Shown here piece by piece: positions 54,566 to 63,385 of a stretch of DNA of 64,000 bases. Both the position numbers and the translations under genes were made by a program. The stretch is taken from contig DASZBX010000025.1 of NCBI GenBank assembly GCA_035943635.1, positions 1-64,000 of the forward strand. Direction: 5' to 3'. How positions within the stretch are numbered: the stretch's first letter is position 1; each line of letters begins with the position of its first letter. Source of the DNA: DASZBX01 sp035943635 (lineage in GTDB: Bacteria; Actinomycetota; Actinomycetes; Streptomycetales; Catenulisporaceae). The notes under the pieces were generated by a model. That model saw only the letters and a program-made list of their open reading frames with translations, searched no databases and was not told where the DNA came from.

Positions 54566-55495
54566 ATGCTGCCAATCATGGCATCTGACTTGTCCGCAGT
54601 GTACGTGGACGGACCGTGGACGCACCGCGAGTTGTCCGCGAACGGCGCCAGATTCCACCTCGCGGAAGTCGGCGAGGGACCGCTGGTGCTCTTCGTCCAC
54701 GGCTTCCCGCAGTTCTGGTGGACCTGGCGGGACCAGCTGACCGCGTTCGCGCAGGCCGGCTACCGGGCCGTGGCGATGGACCTGCGCGGCTTCGGCGGCA
54801 GCGACAAGACCCCGCGCGGCTACGACCCGACCACCCTGGCCCGGGACGTGATCGGCGTGATCAAGGCGCTGGGCGAGCCGAACGCGGCCGTGGTCGGGCA
54901 CGGCTGGGGCGCCTCGCTCGGCTGGACCGCGGCCACCTTCCGGCCCAAGACGGTCCGCCGCCTGGTCGTGGTCGGCTCGGCCCACCCGCGCCGGATGCGC
55001 TCGGCCCTGCTGACCGACCGGGCCCAGATCGCGGCCAACGGCCACATCTACGCCGCACAGCGCCCGCTGGCGGCCGAGAAGGCCCTGCTGCGCAGCGGCG
55101 GCGCCCTGGTCGGGCGGTACCTGCAGAGCTGGAGCGGCCCGATGTGGCCCGCGCCGGAGGTGTCGGCCAAGTACGAGAAGGCGATGCTGGTACCGGGCGT
55201 CGCGCACTGCTCGCTGGAGTACTACCGCTGGCTGCTGCGCGCGCTGCCCCGGCCGGACGGGATCCGGTACTACCAGCGGATGAGCATCCCGACCGATGTG
55301 CCGACGCTGCATTTGCATGGCTCGCTCGACTCAGCGCTGCTGACCAACACCGCGCGCGGGTCTGGGCAGCATGTCAATGCGTCGTATCGGTGGCGGTTGC
55401 TGGACGGAGTCGGGCACTTCCCGCACGAGGAGAGCCCTGAGTTGTTCAACAGCGAGGTACTCAACTGGCTGCGGGATGAGGAGCCGGACCGCTGA
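54566..55495 (+). CDS. Alpha/beta hydrolase, epoxide hydrolase-like, without a visible nucleophile
   Basis: A 309-residue protein of the alpha/beta hydrolase fold. HGFPQFWWTWRDQL holds the oxyanion/HGxP loop. The nucleophile elbow reads VVGHGWGASLGW, with Gly at residue 113 where Ser or Asp is expected. Downstream, LHGSLDSALL offers the acid and GVGHFPHEESPELF the catalytic His. The rest of the fold is intact and not frameshifted, so the gene may encode a non-canonical or non-enzymatic member. The start is the ATG at 54566 or one four codons later; no clear Shine-Dalgarno is seen. Confidence 0.85.
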   Translation: MLPIMASDLSAVYVDGPWTHRELSANGARFHLAEVGEGPLVLFVHGFPQFWWTWRDQLTAFAQAGYRAVAMDLRGFGGSDKTPRGYDPTTLARDVIGVIKALGEPNAAVVGHGWGASLGWTAATFRPKTVRRLVVVGSAHPRRMRSALLTDRAQIAANGHIYAAQRPLAAEKALLRSGGALVGRYLQSWSGPMWPAPEVSAKYEKAMLVPGVAHCSLEYYRWLLRALPRPDGIRYYQRMSIPTDVPTLHLHGSLDSALLTNTARGSGQHVNASYRWRLLDGVGHFPHEESPELFNSEVLNWLRDEEPDR

Positions 55496-55538
55496 TCTCA
55501 GCTGCCCGGCCCTCGGTCGCAGTACCGGCTGACGCCCG

Positions 55539-56240
55539 CTACCTGTTGATGTGCGAAGGCGCGGTGGCGACGAAGACGGCGATGACCGCGCCGACGGCGA
55601 ACAGCGGGGCGAGGAACCAGGTCTCGATCTTGTTGCCGGTGCGCTTGATGATCGGGATCTCGAAGCGGATCGGGATCGGCCAGAACAGCGGGCAGCCTCG
55701 TTCGGTCAGGCAGTCGCCGACCAGATGGACCAGGGTGCCCAGGCCGACCGAGATCGGGAGCCACTGCGGTGCGGACGGGACCCAGCGGTACATCAGCACC
55801 GTTCCGGCACCGGCCAACAGGACAACCACACCCCAGGAATGGATGCCCTTACCGGGCGGGCACAGGTGCAGCGCACGCACCGCCAGCGACAGCAGGATGT
55901 AAACGAGCGCAAGAGTAAACGGACGGCCTAAGTAGTGCACGCCCGCCCAAGTTCCCAGGGTGACTAAGGCAACGAAGAAGAACGAGTGGGTGGCGTGCCG
56001 GTGCCCGCCGGAGATCCAGCTGACGAACTTGCAGAAGTAGTGCGACACCGGGCCGAGGAAGTGCGAGATCGTGCCTTCCGGGTGGTCCAGGTCCGGCAGG
56101 AGCGCCGCGCCGGAGGTCAGGAACGTGCCGATCAGCACGTCCTTCGCGCTCAAGTGGCTGGGCCAGATCGACACCGGAAGCCAGGCCGCGGCGGCGCCCC
56201 AGGCCAGGGCGCCGCTGGTCGAATGCGAGTGGCCGAGCAT
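55539..56240 (-). CDS. Membrane-bound metal-dependent hydrolase (YdjM/DUF457 family)
   Basis: A 233-residue protein with five to six transmembrane helices. The conserved acidic/His set is present: GHSHSTSGAL near the N terminus, LLPDLDHPEGTISH, RHATHSFFFV (His residues) and GTLVHLVGDCLTERG. The start is the ATG at 56240 with GGGGGA upstream; another ATG lies 15 bp earlier. E. coli YdjM is LexA-controlled; no LexA box is evident here. The physiological substrate is unknown. Confidence 0.85.
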   Translation of the reverse strand: MLGHSHSTSGALAWGAAAAWLPVSIWPSHLSAKDVLIGTFLTSGAALLPDLDHPEGTISHFLGPVSHYFCKFVSWISGGHRHATHSFFFVALVTLGTWAGVHYLGRPFTLALVYILLSLAVRALHLCPPGKGIHSWGVVVLLAGAGTVLMYRWVPSAPQWLPISVGLGTLVHLVGDCLTERGCPLFWPIPIRFEIPIIKRTGNKIETWFLAPLFAVGAVIAVFVATAPSHINR

Positions 56241-56317
56241 GGAGGTCCCCCACAAGTCTTCTCGTCTGATTCTGCTACCGGCACACTAGCTGACAAGTCG
56301 ACAATGCGTAGGGTCCG

Positions 56318-57502
56318 TCACACTGCGCAGCCCTCGGTGCCCACCATGCTGACCGCGTCCTTGCCCTGCTGGACGTCGTTCGCGACCTGATTCGCGGTCA
56401 GGGCGTAGCCGGTCTGCGCGTCGTCCAGGGACTTGGCGAACACCACGCCGTACACCTTGCCCTGCGGGGTCAGCAGCGGGCCGCCGGAGTTGCCCTGCAG
56501 GACCTGCGCGTAGATGGAGAAGATGTCGCGGGTCACCGACTGCTGCTGGTAGATGTCCTGGCCCTGCGCGGTGATCTCCTGCCGGATCCGGGCGGGCACG
56601 GCCGTGAACGGGCCGTCCTCCGGGAAGCCGGCCACGACCGCCGGGTTGTCGGTGGCGCCGCCGTCGTCGAACTGGAGCGGGGTCGCGTCCAGACCGGGCA
56701 CGTACAGCACCGCCACGTCGCTCTGCGGGTCGAAGAGCACGACCGTGGCGTGGTAGAGCCGGCCGACGCCGCCGATCTGCACGGTCGGATGGCTCACGCC
56801 GCCGACCACGTGGGCGTTGGTCATCACGTGGTCCGTGGAGAACACGAAGCCGGAGCCCTCGATCTGCTTGCCGCAGCTGGGCGCGTTGCCGACCACCTTG
56901 ACGATGGAGGACTCGGCCTGCTTGACCGCCGCGTCGTCGACCACGGTCGGGTCCGGGGCGGGCACGTTCATGATGGTCTCGTGCGTGAACGGCGCGAAGA
57001 CCTGCGGGAAGCCGGTGCGGTCCAGGGTGCCGGCGAAGGAGTGGAACCAGGACTGCGCGGCGGCCGGCATCACCTGCTTCATCGCGCTGAGCACCGCGGA
57101 GCCGCGGACCTGGGTGGAGACCACCGGGATGGCCGAGTTGACCAGGGCCAGGCCGAGGAACCAGGAGACCAGCAGCATCGAGATCACCGAGACCACCGCG
57201 CCGCCGGCCTGGTCCACCCGCTGCACCGGCCGCCAGGTCAGCTCCCGGCGCAGCTTGCCGCCGAGCGTGGTCGCCGCGACCTGGCCGAGCACCGCGAACA
57301 CCAGGACCGCGCAGAGCGAGAGGGTGGAGACCACGAGCGTGGGGGTGAACCGGGAGGAGACCACCGGGACCAGCCACAGCCCGAGCACCAGGCCGCCGAC
57401 GAAGCCCACCAGGGACAGCACGCCGACGACGAAACCCTGCCGGTAACCGGAGATCGCGAAACAGACCGCGACGACGATCAGGAGGAGATCAAGCAGATCC
57501 AC
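56318..57502 (-). CDS. marP: Membrane-anchored serine protease MarP
   Basis: A 394-residue protein of the mycobacterial Rv3671c/MarP type, required there for acid and oxidative stress resistance. Four transmembrane helices occupy about 1-120 (CvpA-like). The periplasmic trypsin-like domain has H231 in TNAHVV, D262 in SDVAVL and S339 in GNSGGPL. The regulatory disulfide Cys pair is C210 and C392. All key residues are intact. The start is GTG at 57502, overlapping the end of the NUDIX gene by 14 bp. The order nth-NUDIX-marP is conserved in actinobacteria. Confidence 0.94.
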   Translation of the reverse strand: MDLLDLLLIVVAVCFAISGYRQGFVVGVLSLVGFVGGLVLGLWLVPVVSSRFTPTLVVSTLSLCAVLVFAVLGQVAATTLGGKLRRELTWRPVQRVDQAGGAVVSVISMLLVSWFLGLALVNSAIPVVSTQVRGSAVLSAMKQVMPAAAQSWFHSFAGTLDRTGFPQVFAPFTHETIMNVPAPDPTVVDDAAVKQAESSIVKVVGNAPSCGKQIEGSGFVFSTDHVMTNAHVVGGVSHPTVQIGGVGRLYHATVVLFDPQSDVAVLYVPGLDATPLQFDDGGATDNPAVVAGFPEDGPFTAVPARIRQEITAQGQDIYQQQSVTRDIFSIYAQVLQGNSGGPLLTPQGKVYGVVFAKSLDDAQTGYALTANQVANDVQQGKDAVSMVGTEGCAV

Positions 57503-58283
57503 GCGGCTTCCTCAATCCAATCGGCTCCTGCATGTACGGCCGCTGTTCTGCCGGGCTCATCGTACTGGACCCGGCGGCCGGGCCGGGCGGGAACGCGGCG
57601 GCCGACATCTCGGCCGGCAGCTCCCGGATCCGGCTGCGGTCCCACTCCCGTTCCCAGCCGCCGAGCCGGAGCACGGCATCCAGCAGCCCGGCGGTGAAAC
57701 CCCACACGAGCATCCCGCCGGCCGTGAAGGCGGAGCCGACGTAGCCGGTGGGGTGCCGCAGCCGGAACCGGTTGGCCGGGTCGGACAGCTCGTCCACCGG
57801 CACCCGGCGCACGATCGCGACCTCGGACGGGCTGCCGATCCGCAGCGGCGCCGGAGTGCGCCACCACCCCAGCACGGACGCCACCATGAAGTCGCTCGGT
57901 TGCAGGTAGAGCTCGGGCAGGTGGCCGAACACGGCCACCGCGGCCGGGTCGACCCCGGTCTCCTCCTCGGCCTCGCGCAGGGCCGCGCCGACCGGGCCCC
58001 GGTCGCCCGGGTCGATCCGGCCGCCGGGGAAGGCCGGCTGCCCGGCGTGCGAGCGCAGGGTGGCGGCCCGCTCGGTGAGCAGCACGTCCGGCCGGCCCGG
58101 GGTGCCGCCCGGCCCGCCCTCGGCGAACAGGATCAGCACGGCGGACTGGCGCGGTTCCCCGGCCAGGGTGCGCACCCGCGGCCGCCAGCCGAGCCAGTCC
58201 GAGTCGTCGTCGGTGATCGCCGCGGCGGCGGCGGACAGCGGCGCCAGCCACTGCGGGAGGTCTTCGGGCGCCGTCGGGCTCAT
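57489..58283 (-). CDS. NUDIX hydrolase, CoA-pyrophosphatase type
   Basis: A 264-residue protein. The UPF0035-type sequence LLTERAATLRSHAGQPAFPGGRIDPGD precedes a Nudix box ending AALREAEEETGV, so coenzyme A or its derivatives are likely substrates. The C-terminal part has a Pro-rich tail. The ATG at 58283 overlaps the nth stop (ATGA), and its end overlaps marP by 14 bp, giving a tight operon. Confidence 0.92.
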   Translation of the reverse strand: MSPTAPEDLPQWLAPLSAAAAAITDDDSDWLGWRPRVRTLAGEPRQSAVLILFAEGGPGGTPGRPDVLLTERAATLRSHAGQPAFPGGRIDPGDRGPVGAALREAEEETGVDPAAVAVFGHLPELYLQPSDFMVASVLGWWRTPAPLRIGSPSEVAIVRRVPVDELSDPANRFRLRHPTGYVGSAFTAGGMLVWGFTAGLLDAVLRLGGWEREWDRSRIRELPAEMSAAAFPPGPAAGSSTMSPAEQRPYMQEPIGLRKPRGSA

Positions 58284-59233
58284 CGTCGCGTCACCGTGCT
58301 CTCCGGGCCAGGAGGCGGGCCGTCTGCCTTGTTGCCTCTGCTGGTCTTGGCAACGGTCGCGGAGGCCGCAGAAGTCCCGGAGGGCGCGGACGGATCCGCA
58401 GGCTTCGACGATTTGGCCGTCTGGCGCTGGGCCCGGCTCGCGGCGTTGGCGGCGGCCAGCTGGGCCGCCTCGCGGGCGGAGGCCGGCCGCAGCATCGCCT
58501 CGGCCTTGACCGGGTCGGTCTCGCCGGTCGTCCGGGACGGGCAGAGCGCGGCGACCGGGCAGGCGCCGCAGGCCGGCCGGCGCGAGTGGCACACCCGGCG
58601 GCCGTGGAAGATCAGCCGGTGCGAGAGCAGGGTCCACTCGGCCTTCGGGAACAGCTCGCCGATCACCCGCTCGACCCGGACCGGGTCCTCCTCGGCGGTC
58701 CAGCCGAACCGGCGCACCAGCCGCCCGAAGTGGGTGTCCACGGTGATGCCGGGCACGTCGAAAGCGTTGCCCAGCACCACGTTCGCGGTCTTGCGGCCCA
58801 CGCCGGGCAGGTCGACCAGGTCGTCGAGCCGGCCGGGCACCTCGCCGTCGAACTTGTCCCGCAGTATCTTCGACAGGCCCAGCAGGGCCTTGGTCTTGTT
58901 CTGGTAGAAGCCGGTGGGCCGGATCAGCGCGGCCAGTTCCTCGGGGTCGGCCGAGGCCATCGCCTCGGCGTCCGGGTAGCGGGCGAACAGGGCCGGGGTG
59001 GTCAGGTTCACCCGGACGTCGGTGCACTGCGCGGAGAGCACCACGGCGGCGAGCAGCTGGAACGGGGTCTCGAAGTCGAGTTCGCAGTGGGCGTCGGGGT
59101 AGGTCTCGGCCAGGATCCGGTTGATCTGCCTGGCCCGGCGGACCAGCGCCACCCGGGACTCGGTCTTGCCGGCGATGCGGCGGGCCGGCGCCGTCTGCGC
59201 CTTGTCGGCGATCCCTGTTCTGCTCTGAGCCAT
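58280..59233 (-). CDS. nth: Endonuclease III (DNA glycosylase/AP lyase)
   Basis: A 317-residue base excision repair enzyme for oxidised pyrimidines. The helix-hairpin-helix LPGVGRKTANVV holds catalytic K148. D166 is in TVDTHFGRL. The iron-sulfur cluster is C215-x6-C222-x2-C225-x5-C231. Residues 240-317 are a low-complexity Ala/Ser/Lys tail beyond the usual length. The start is the ATG at 59233; a longer frame is possible but not supported. Divergent from the FAD oxidase gene. Confidence 0.95.
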   Translation of the reverse strand: MAQSRTGIADKAQTAPARRIAGKTESRVALVRRARQINRILAETYPDAHCELDFETPFQLLAAVVLSAQCTDVRVNLTTPALFARYPDAEAMASADPEELAALIRPTGFYQNKTKALLGLSKILRDKFDGEVPGRLDDLVDLPGVGRKTANVVLGNAFDVPGITVDTHFGRLVRRFGWTAEEDPVRVERVIGELFPKAEWTLLSHRLIFHGRRVCHSRRPACGACPVAALCPSRTTGETDPVKAEAMLRPASAREAAQLAAANAASRAQRQTAKSSKPADPSAPSGTSAASATVAKTSRGNKADGPPPGPESTVTRR

Positions 59234-59402
59234 TGCCCAAGCGTACGGGCCACGGGCGAGTTGCGAGGAACACCCCGGCAATCTTCCGGGACGAACGTCA
59301 GCCGGTGCGCTGCGGCCTCCCATCCTGGCATTCGCCTCCGGGTTCTCCATCCGGCTCGATCCGGCCGTTCCCCAGCAGCGGGCGCTGGGTCATGCTGGAG
59401 CC

Positions 59403-60989
59403 GTGAATCGACGAAGCTTCGTCCGTACCGCGGCCACGCTCGCGGCCGCCGGCCTGACCGGCGCGTGCACCAGCTCCACCCTGCAGCAGCCGGCCGCGGC
59501 GACCGGGCCGGCCGGCCCGGTGCTCGGCAGCACGCCGCCGACGCCGGTGCCGACCACCGCGCAGACGGCGACCGCGGCCGACTGGACGGCTTTCGGCCAG
59601 GGCCTGTCCGGGCACCTGGTCCAACCGGACGACGCGGACTACTCCACCGCCCGGCTGCTGTTCGATCCACGGTTCGACGGGCTGCGGCCGGCCGGGGTCG
59701 CGTACTGCGACAACCCCGCGGACGTGGCCCAGTGCCTCGCCTTCGTGCAGCGGTACGGGATCGCCGTCACCCCGCGGGCCGGCGGGCACAGCTACGCCGG
59801 GTACTCCAGCGGCTCCGGGCTGGTGATCGACGTGACCAGGATGAACACCGTCTCCTCGGTCAGCGGCGGCACCGCGCGGGTCGGGGCCGGGACCCGGCTG
59901 GTCGACCTCTACTCGGGCCTGGACGCGCACGGGGTCACCGTCCCCGGCGGCTCCTGCCCGACGGTCGGGGTGGCCGGGCTGGCCCTGGGCGGCGGGATCG
60001 GCGTGGTCGGCCGCGCCTACGGGACCTTGTCCGACAACATCGCGTCCGTGCAGATCGTCACCCCGGACGGGACCGTGCGCGAGTGCAACGCCCAAGAGAA
60101 CGCCGACCTGTTCTGGGCCTGCCGCGGCGGCGGGGGCGGGAACTTCGGGGTGGCGACGGCCTTCACGTTCACCACCCACCCGACCCAGGAGATGGTGCTG
60201 TTCTTCCTGAACTGGCCCTGGTCCCAGACCGCCAAGGTGATCTCGGCCTGGCAGGCCTGGGCGCCGTCCGCGCCGGACCAGCTCTGGTCGAACCTGCACG
60301 CGCTGAGCAACCCGAACGGCTCGCCGAGCATCCAGGTCGGCGGCACCTACATCGGGTCGATGAGCAGTGCCCAGCAGGAGATCTCCAAGCTGGTGGCCGC
60401 GGTCGGCTCGACCCCGCAGGGCACGCCGTTCCAGGCCTCGCACGCGCAGGCGATGATGATCGAGGCGGGTTGCTCGAAGCTGAGCGTGGCCCAGTGCCAC
60501 CTGGGCTCGCAGACCTCGCAGGGCCAGTTGCAGCGCGAGTCGGAGTTCGCCAAGTCGCACATCTTCACCGAGCCGCTCAGCTCGGCCGCGATCTCGCTGA
60601 TCATCCAGTCGGTGGAGGCGCGCCAGGCGATGCCCGGGGTGCAGGGCGGGATCGCGCTGGACGCGCTGGGCGGCGCGATCAACCGGGTCGGCGCGCAGGA
60701 CACGGCGTTCGTGCACCGGGACGGATTGTTCGTCGCCCAGCTGACGACCGTGTGGGCGAACAACGCGTCGTCGAGCCAGATCAACCAGCAGGAGAACTGG
60801 CTGCGCTCGTTCCACCAGAACCTGACGCCCTACGCCAGCGGGCAGGCGTACCAGAACTATCTGGACCCTGAGTTGACCGGCTGGCAGCAGGCTTACTACG
60901 GCGCGAACTACTCCCGCCTGGTCCAGGTGCGCAACACCTACGACCCGCACCAGGTCTTCAAGCTGCCGCAGGGAATCGGCGCGGCGTAG
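59403..60989 (+). CDS. Secreted FAD-linked oxidase (BBE family), bicovalent flavin
   Basis: A 528-residue precursor. The Tat signal is RRSFVRTAATLAAAGLTGAC, so folded export with FAD is predicted; a Cys at 22 may be a lipidation site, although the lipobox is imperfect. The FAD_binding_4 domain has H129 in RAGGHSYAGYSS and C185 in GGSCPTVGVAGLALGGGIG, the two residues that in this family bind FAD covalently. The C-terminal BBE motif is in YYGANYSRLVQVRNTYDPHQVFKLPQG. The start is GTG at 59403 with GGAG just upstream. The substrate is not deducible (sugar or alkaloid-type oxidase). Confidence 0.9.
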   Translation: MNRRSFVRTAATLAAAGLTGACTSSTLQQPAAATGPAGPVLGSTPPTPVPTTAQTATAADWTAFGQGLSGHLVQPDDADYSTARLLFDPRFDGLRPAGVAYCDNPADVAQCLAFVQRYGIAVTPRAGGHSYAGYSSGSGLVIDVTRMNTVSSVSGGTARVGAGTRLVDLYSGLDAHGVTVPGGSCPTVGVAGLALGGGIGVVGRAYGTLSDNIASVQIVTPDGTVRECNAQENADLFWACRGGGGGNFGVATAFTFTTHPTQEMVLFFLNWPWSQTAKVISAWQAWAPSAPDQLWSNLHALSNPNGSPSIQVGGTYIGSMSSAQQEISKLVAAVGSTPQGTPFQASHAQAMMIEAGCSKLSVAQCHLGSQTSQGQLQRESEFAKSHIFTEPLSSAAISLIIQSVEARQAMPGVQGGIALDALGGAINRVGAQDTAFVHRDGLFVAQLTTVWANNASSSQINQQENWLRSFHQNLTPYASGQAYQNYLDPELTGWQQAYYGANYSRLVQVRNTYDPHQVFKLPQGIGAA

Positions 60990-61041
60990 CCGTCCGGCCC
61001 AAGGCCGCAAGGGTCCTGATCTCAGGGCTCGACCCGGACTG

Positions 61042-61482
61042 TCAGGGCACGACCGTGACCGGCCAGCGGCCCGCCTTGACCAGCCTTATCGCGACCGAGC
61101 CGAGGATCCGGTGGCCGGCCTTCTGCGAGGCGCCGATCACCACGGCGTCCGCCTTGAGCCGGTCGGCCAGCTCGACCAGGCCGTGGAAGGCGTCGCCTTC
61201 GCCGGTGTGGAACTCCCAGCGCGGCGCGGCGTGCCCGTCCGAACGCTCGGACCCGGCCCGGATCTGCCGTTCGAGGTCGTCGGCGATGTCCCGGCCGAGC
61301 TGGGACATCGCGGCGCCGACGCTGGGCGCGCCGATGCCCATCGGCCGGATGTAGCCGAAGACCACCTTGGCGCCCTGCCGGCGGCCCAGGCCCCAGGCGT
61401 AGGCGGCGGCCCGCATCGAGGTGTCCGAGCCGTCGATCCCGACCACGATGACCAGCGGACCGTCGGTCCCCAACTCGAACAT
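61042..61482 (-). CDS. Universal stress protein
   Basis: A 146-residue UspA-fold protein. VIVVGIDGSDTSMRAAAYAWGLGR is the first ATP-contact region, and VIGASQKAGHRILGSVAIRLVKAGRWPVTVVP the last (G-x2-G-x9-G-S/T-type nucleotide loop, modified: GASQKAGHRILGS). ATP binding is likely. The start is the ATG at 61482. It is convergent with the flavin oxidase gene. Confidence 0.9.
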   Translation of the reverse strand: MFELGTDGPLVIVVGIDGSDTSMRAAAYAWGLGRRQGAKVVFGYIRPMGIGAPSVGAAMSQLGRDIADDLERQIRAGSERSDGHAAPRWEFHTGEGDAFHGLVELADRLKADAVVIGASQKAGHRILGSVAIRLVKAGRWPVTVVP

Positions 61483-61572
61483 TCGCCGTCCCTTCCTAGC
61501 GCTGCGGCCGGGAAGAGCTTAACGGCGCGGCGGGTCGGACACGTACCGGCACGGCCGGGGTCGCCCGCGGGT

Positions 61573-61893
61573 TCAGCGACTGTTCAGCCGGCAGTCGGGT
61601 CCGCGATCGCGAAGGCGCGGGCCGGGTTGGCGACCAGGATCGCGTGCACGGCCGCCTCGCCGAGCTCGCGGGTCAGCCGGGGACGCAGCGAACTGAGCAG
61701 GTACCCGATCCCCGGGCCGCCGCCGGTCGCGGCGCGCGCCTGCGCGGTCGTGGTGTCGCCGCCGAGCAGCAGCTGCCCGCCGTGGCCGTTGGCGGCGAGT
61801 TCGGCCAGGGCGCCGACCAGCCGCCAGTCGGTGGCCTGGTTCGCCCGCGAGGGCCCGTCGAAGGCGAGGAAGGTGCCGATCCCGCAGGCTCAG
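61573..61893 (-). pseudogene. 3' fragment of a phosphotriesterase-like amidohydrolase gene
   Basis: The minus strand read in the frame ending near 61588 gives GIGTFLAFDGPSRANQ, LLLGGDTTTAQARA, GIGYLLSSLRPRLTRELG and AILVANPARAFAIADP. These match the C-terminal third of actinobacterial phosphotriesterase-family proteins (TIM barrel, last Asp in the GGDTT segment). The upstream two thirds of the gene are missing, and it is out of frame with the CMD fragment that precedes it. No start codon precedes the fragment, so it is not a functional gene. Confidence 0.72.
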
Positions 61894-62067
61894 CCCTTCA
61901 CGCTGGTAGGTGCCGCCGAAGAGCGTGGTCACGATCCAGTCAGGGAACCCGGGGGCGAGCTGGTCGAGCGCGGCGAGGGTGCCCTCCTGGGCCTGCCGGT
62001 CCTGAAGTGAGTCCAGGAGCTGATACCCGGCGTCGCGGTCGAGCCCGGCGTCGATGAGCCGCTTCAT
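61885..62067 (-). pseudogene. 5' fragment of a carboxymuconolactone-decarboxylase-family gene
   Basis: The ATG at 62067 overlaps the DUF4865 stop (TGATG). The reading then gives MKRLIDAGLDRDAGYQLL, LAPGFPDWIVTTLFGG and TYQREGLSLRDR. The last part resembles the CMD-family motif region FG-x-x-Y-x-R-x-GL-x-L-x-x-R. After about 60 codons it continues in the wrong frame into phosphotriesterase sequence. It is the broken second gene of the TetR-controlled operon. Confidence 0.65.
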
Positions 62068-62654
62068 CACACCCACTCCTTCGAGATCGCGTCGATGCCG
62101 GGGGCCGACAGGTGCCGCACCTGGTAACGCTCGCCGAGGGCGTCCGGGGCCGGTTCGTCCTGCCAGAGCGTGTAGCGGACGATCTCCCAGCTACGCGGGT
62201 CGATGGCGAAGGCGGTGGTGTGCACGCCCTCGGTCTCGGCCCGCTTGCGGAAGTCGGCGAGTTCGGCCGCGACCAGGCCGCTGGGGTCGGTGTCGGCCGG
62301 GAGTAGTTCGATCTGGCGGGTCGCCGACCTCGGCTCGGAGGCCCGGGCCGGTCCCGCGGCGGCAGCCACTCCGGTCCAGTGCTTGACCATCGGCCGGCCG
62401 AAACTGGTGACGATGCCGCCGAATCCTCCGCTCCCCCACAGGAACCGGTTCATCCCGGCGACGTCGTTCCAGAGGTAGAAGCACGCGTACTGATTGCCGG
62501 GCGAGCTGTCGCCGTCGCGCTCTCGGTACATGTAGGCCTTCAGGCCCAGGCCTGCGTAGCCATCGGTCAGGTGCGCGCGGGTGGCTATCCGTTCGCGGAT
62601 GATGCTCATGTCGTAGTCGGCGGGCAGCGCGATCTCGTATTGCATGGCGTACAC
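62067..62654 (-). CDS. DUF4865 family protein
   Basis: A 195-residue protein of the DUF4865 type: MQYEIALPADYDM near the N terminus, IRERIATRAHLTDGYAGLGLKAYMYRERD, ACFYLWNDVAGMNRFLWG and GVHTTAFAIDPRSWEIVRYTLWQ. It looks like a ferredoxin-like (monooxygenase-type) fold. The start is GTG at 62654 with GAGGAG six bases upstream; an ATG three codons later is the alternative. DUF4865 genes commonly sit beside a TetR regulator and a CMD-family gene, as here. Function is unknown. Confidence 0.82.
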   Translation of the reverse strand: MYAMQYEIALPADYDMSIIRERIATRAHLTDGYAGLGLKAYMYRERDGDSSPGNQYACFYLWNDVAGMNRFLWGSGGFGGIVTSFGRPMVKHWTGVAAAAGPARASEPRSATRQIELLPADTDPSGLVAAELADFRKRAETEGVHTTAFAIDPRSWEIVRYTLWQDEPAPDALGERYQVRHLSAPGIDAISKEWV

Positions 62655-62691
62655 GGGGAACTCCTCGGCGATCAGTCGTTCGGACGGCTGG

Positions 62692-63258
62692 TCAGGCGAC
62701 GGCGCAGGCCGACAGGAGGGCGATGGCCCCGTCGGCGGCCTGGTAGAAGGGTTCGGGCGAGTCGGCGGCGCGGGCGAGGACGTAACCGCCCTGCAGTACG
62801 GCGACGACCGCGGCGGCGGTGTTGGCGGGATCCAGCGAGGCGATCAGTTCGCCGCGCTGCTGTCCCTCGGTGATCAGTTCGGCGATGCGGCGGCACAGGT
62901 GCTCGAAGGTCTCGGCGACCGGCGCGCGCAGGTCCGGGTCGGCCACGATCTCCGGGTCCTGGGTCAGCCCGCCGACCGGGCAGCCGCGCAGCACATCCCG
63001 TTCGCGGCGCAGGTAGTCGGAGATCCGCTCGAGCGCGGTGCCCGGGCCGGAGAACTGCGTCTCGGCCAGGTCCATCCGCTCGTCGGCGCTGCGCCGGATC
63101 GCGGCCCGGGCCAGGTCGGCCTTGCCGGCGAAGTGGTGGTACATGCTGCCCTGCCCGGCTCCGGCGCGCTCCTGGATCGCCTTCGGGCTGGTCCCGGTGT
63201 ATCCGCGCTCCCAGAGCAGTTCCCGGGTGCTTTCGATCAGGCGGTCGGAGGTGCTCAT
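62692..63258 (-). CDS. TetR-family transcriptional regulator
   Basis: A 188-residue repressor. The N-terminal helix-turn-helix covers STSDRLIESTRELLWERGYTGTSPKAIQERAGAGQGSMYHHFAGKADL. The C-terminal ligand-binding domain (TetR_C type, GCPVGGLTQD) includes a Cys at about 90 and at about 117 (HLCRRI). The start is the ATG at 63258. It controls itself and the DUF4865 genes, most likely through the palindrome just upstream. It is followed by DUF4865 at 37 bp. Confidence 0.9.
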   Translation of the reverse strand: MSTSDRLIESTRELLWERGYTGTSPKAIQERAGAGQGSMYHHFAGKADLARAAIRRSADERMDLAETQFSGPGTALERISDYLRRERDVLRGCPVGGLTQDPEIVADPDLRAPVAETFEHLCRRIAELITEGQQRGELIASLDPANTAAAVVAVLQGGYVLARAADSPEPFYQAADGAIALLSACAVA

Positions 63259-63265
63259 GCGGCTA

Positions 63266-63287
63266 CTGTACATACTAGTAGGTACAG
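63266..63287. promoter_or_regulatory. Probable TetR operator
   Basis: A 22-bp inverted repeat, CTGTAC at 63266-63271 and GTACAG at 63282-63287, flanks a centre that itself contains TACTAGTA (63273-63280). It is 8 bp upstream of the TetR start codon, an ideal site for autorepression. The AT content stands out from the surrounding GC-rich sequence. Confidence 0.75.
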
Positions 63288-63385
63288 AATCAAGGGCGAA
63301 GATCGCGGGATCGATCTCTGCCGGCAGTGAGAGGCGGGCAAACGTCAGGCGGCCGACGTGATGATCAGCCGCCTGGCATTCTGCG

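Noticed and set aside
59403..60989. Biosynthetic gene cluster suggested by the BBE-type oxidase
   Set aside because: Neighbours are nth and a universal stress protein; there is no scaffold enzyme or tailoring gene.
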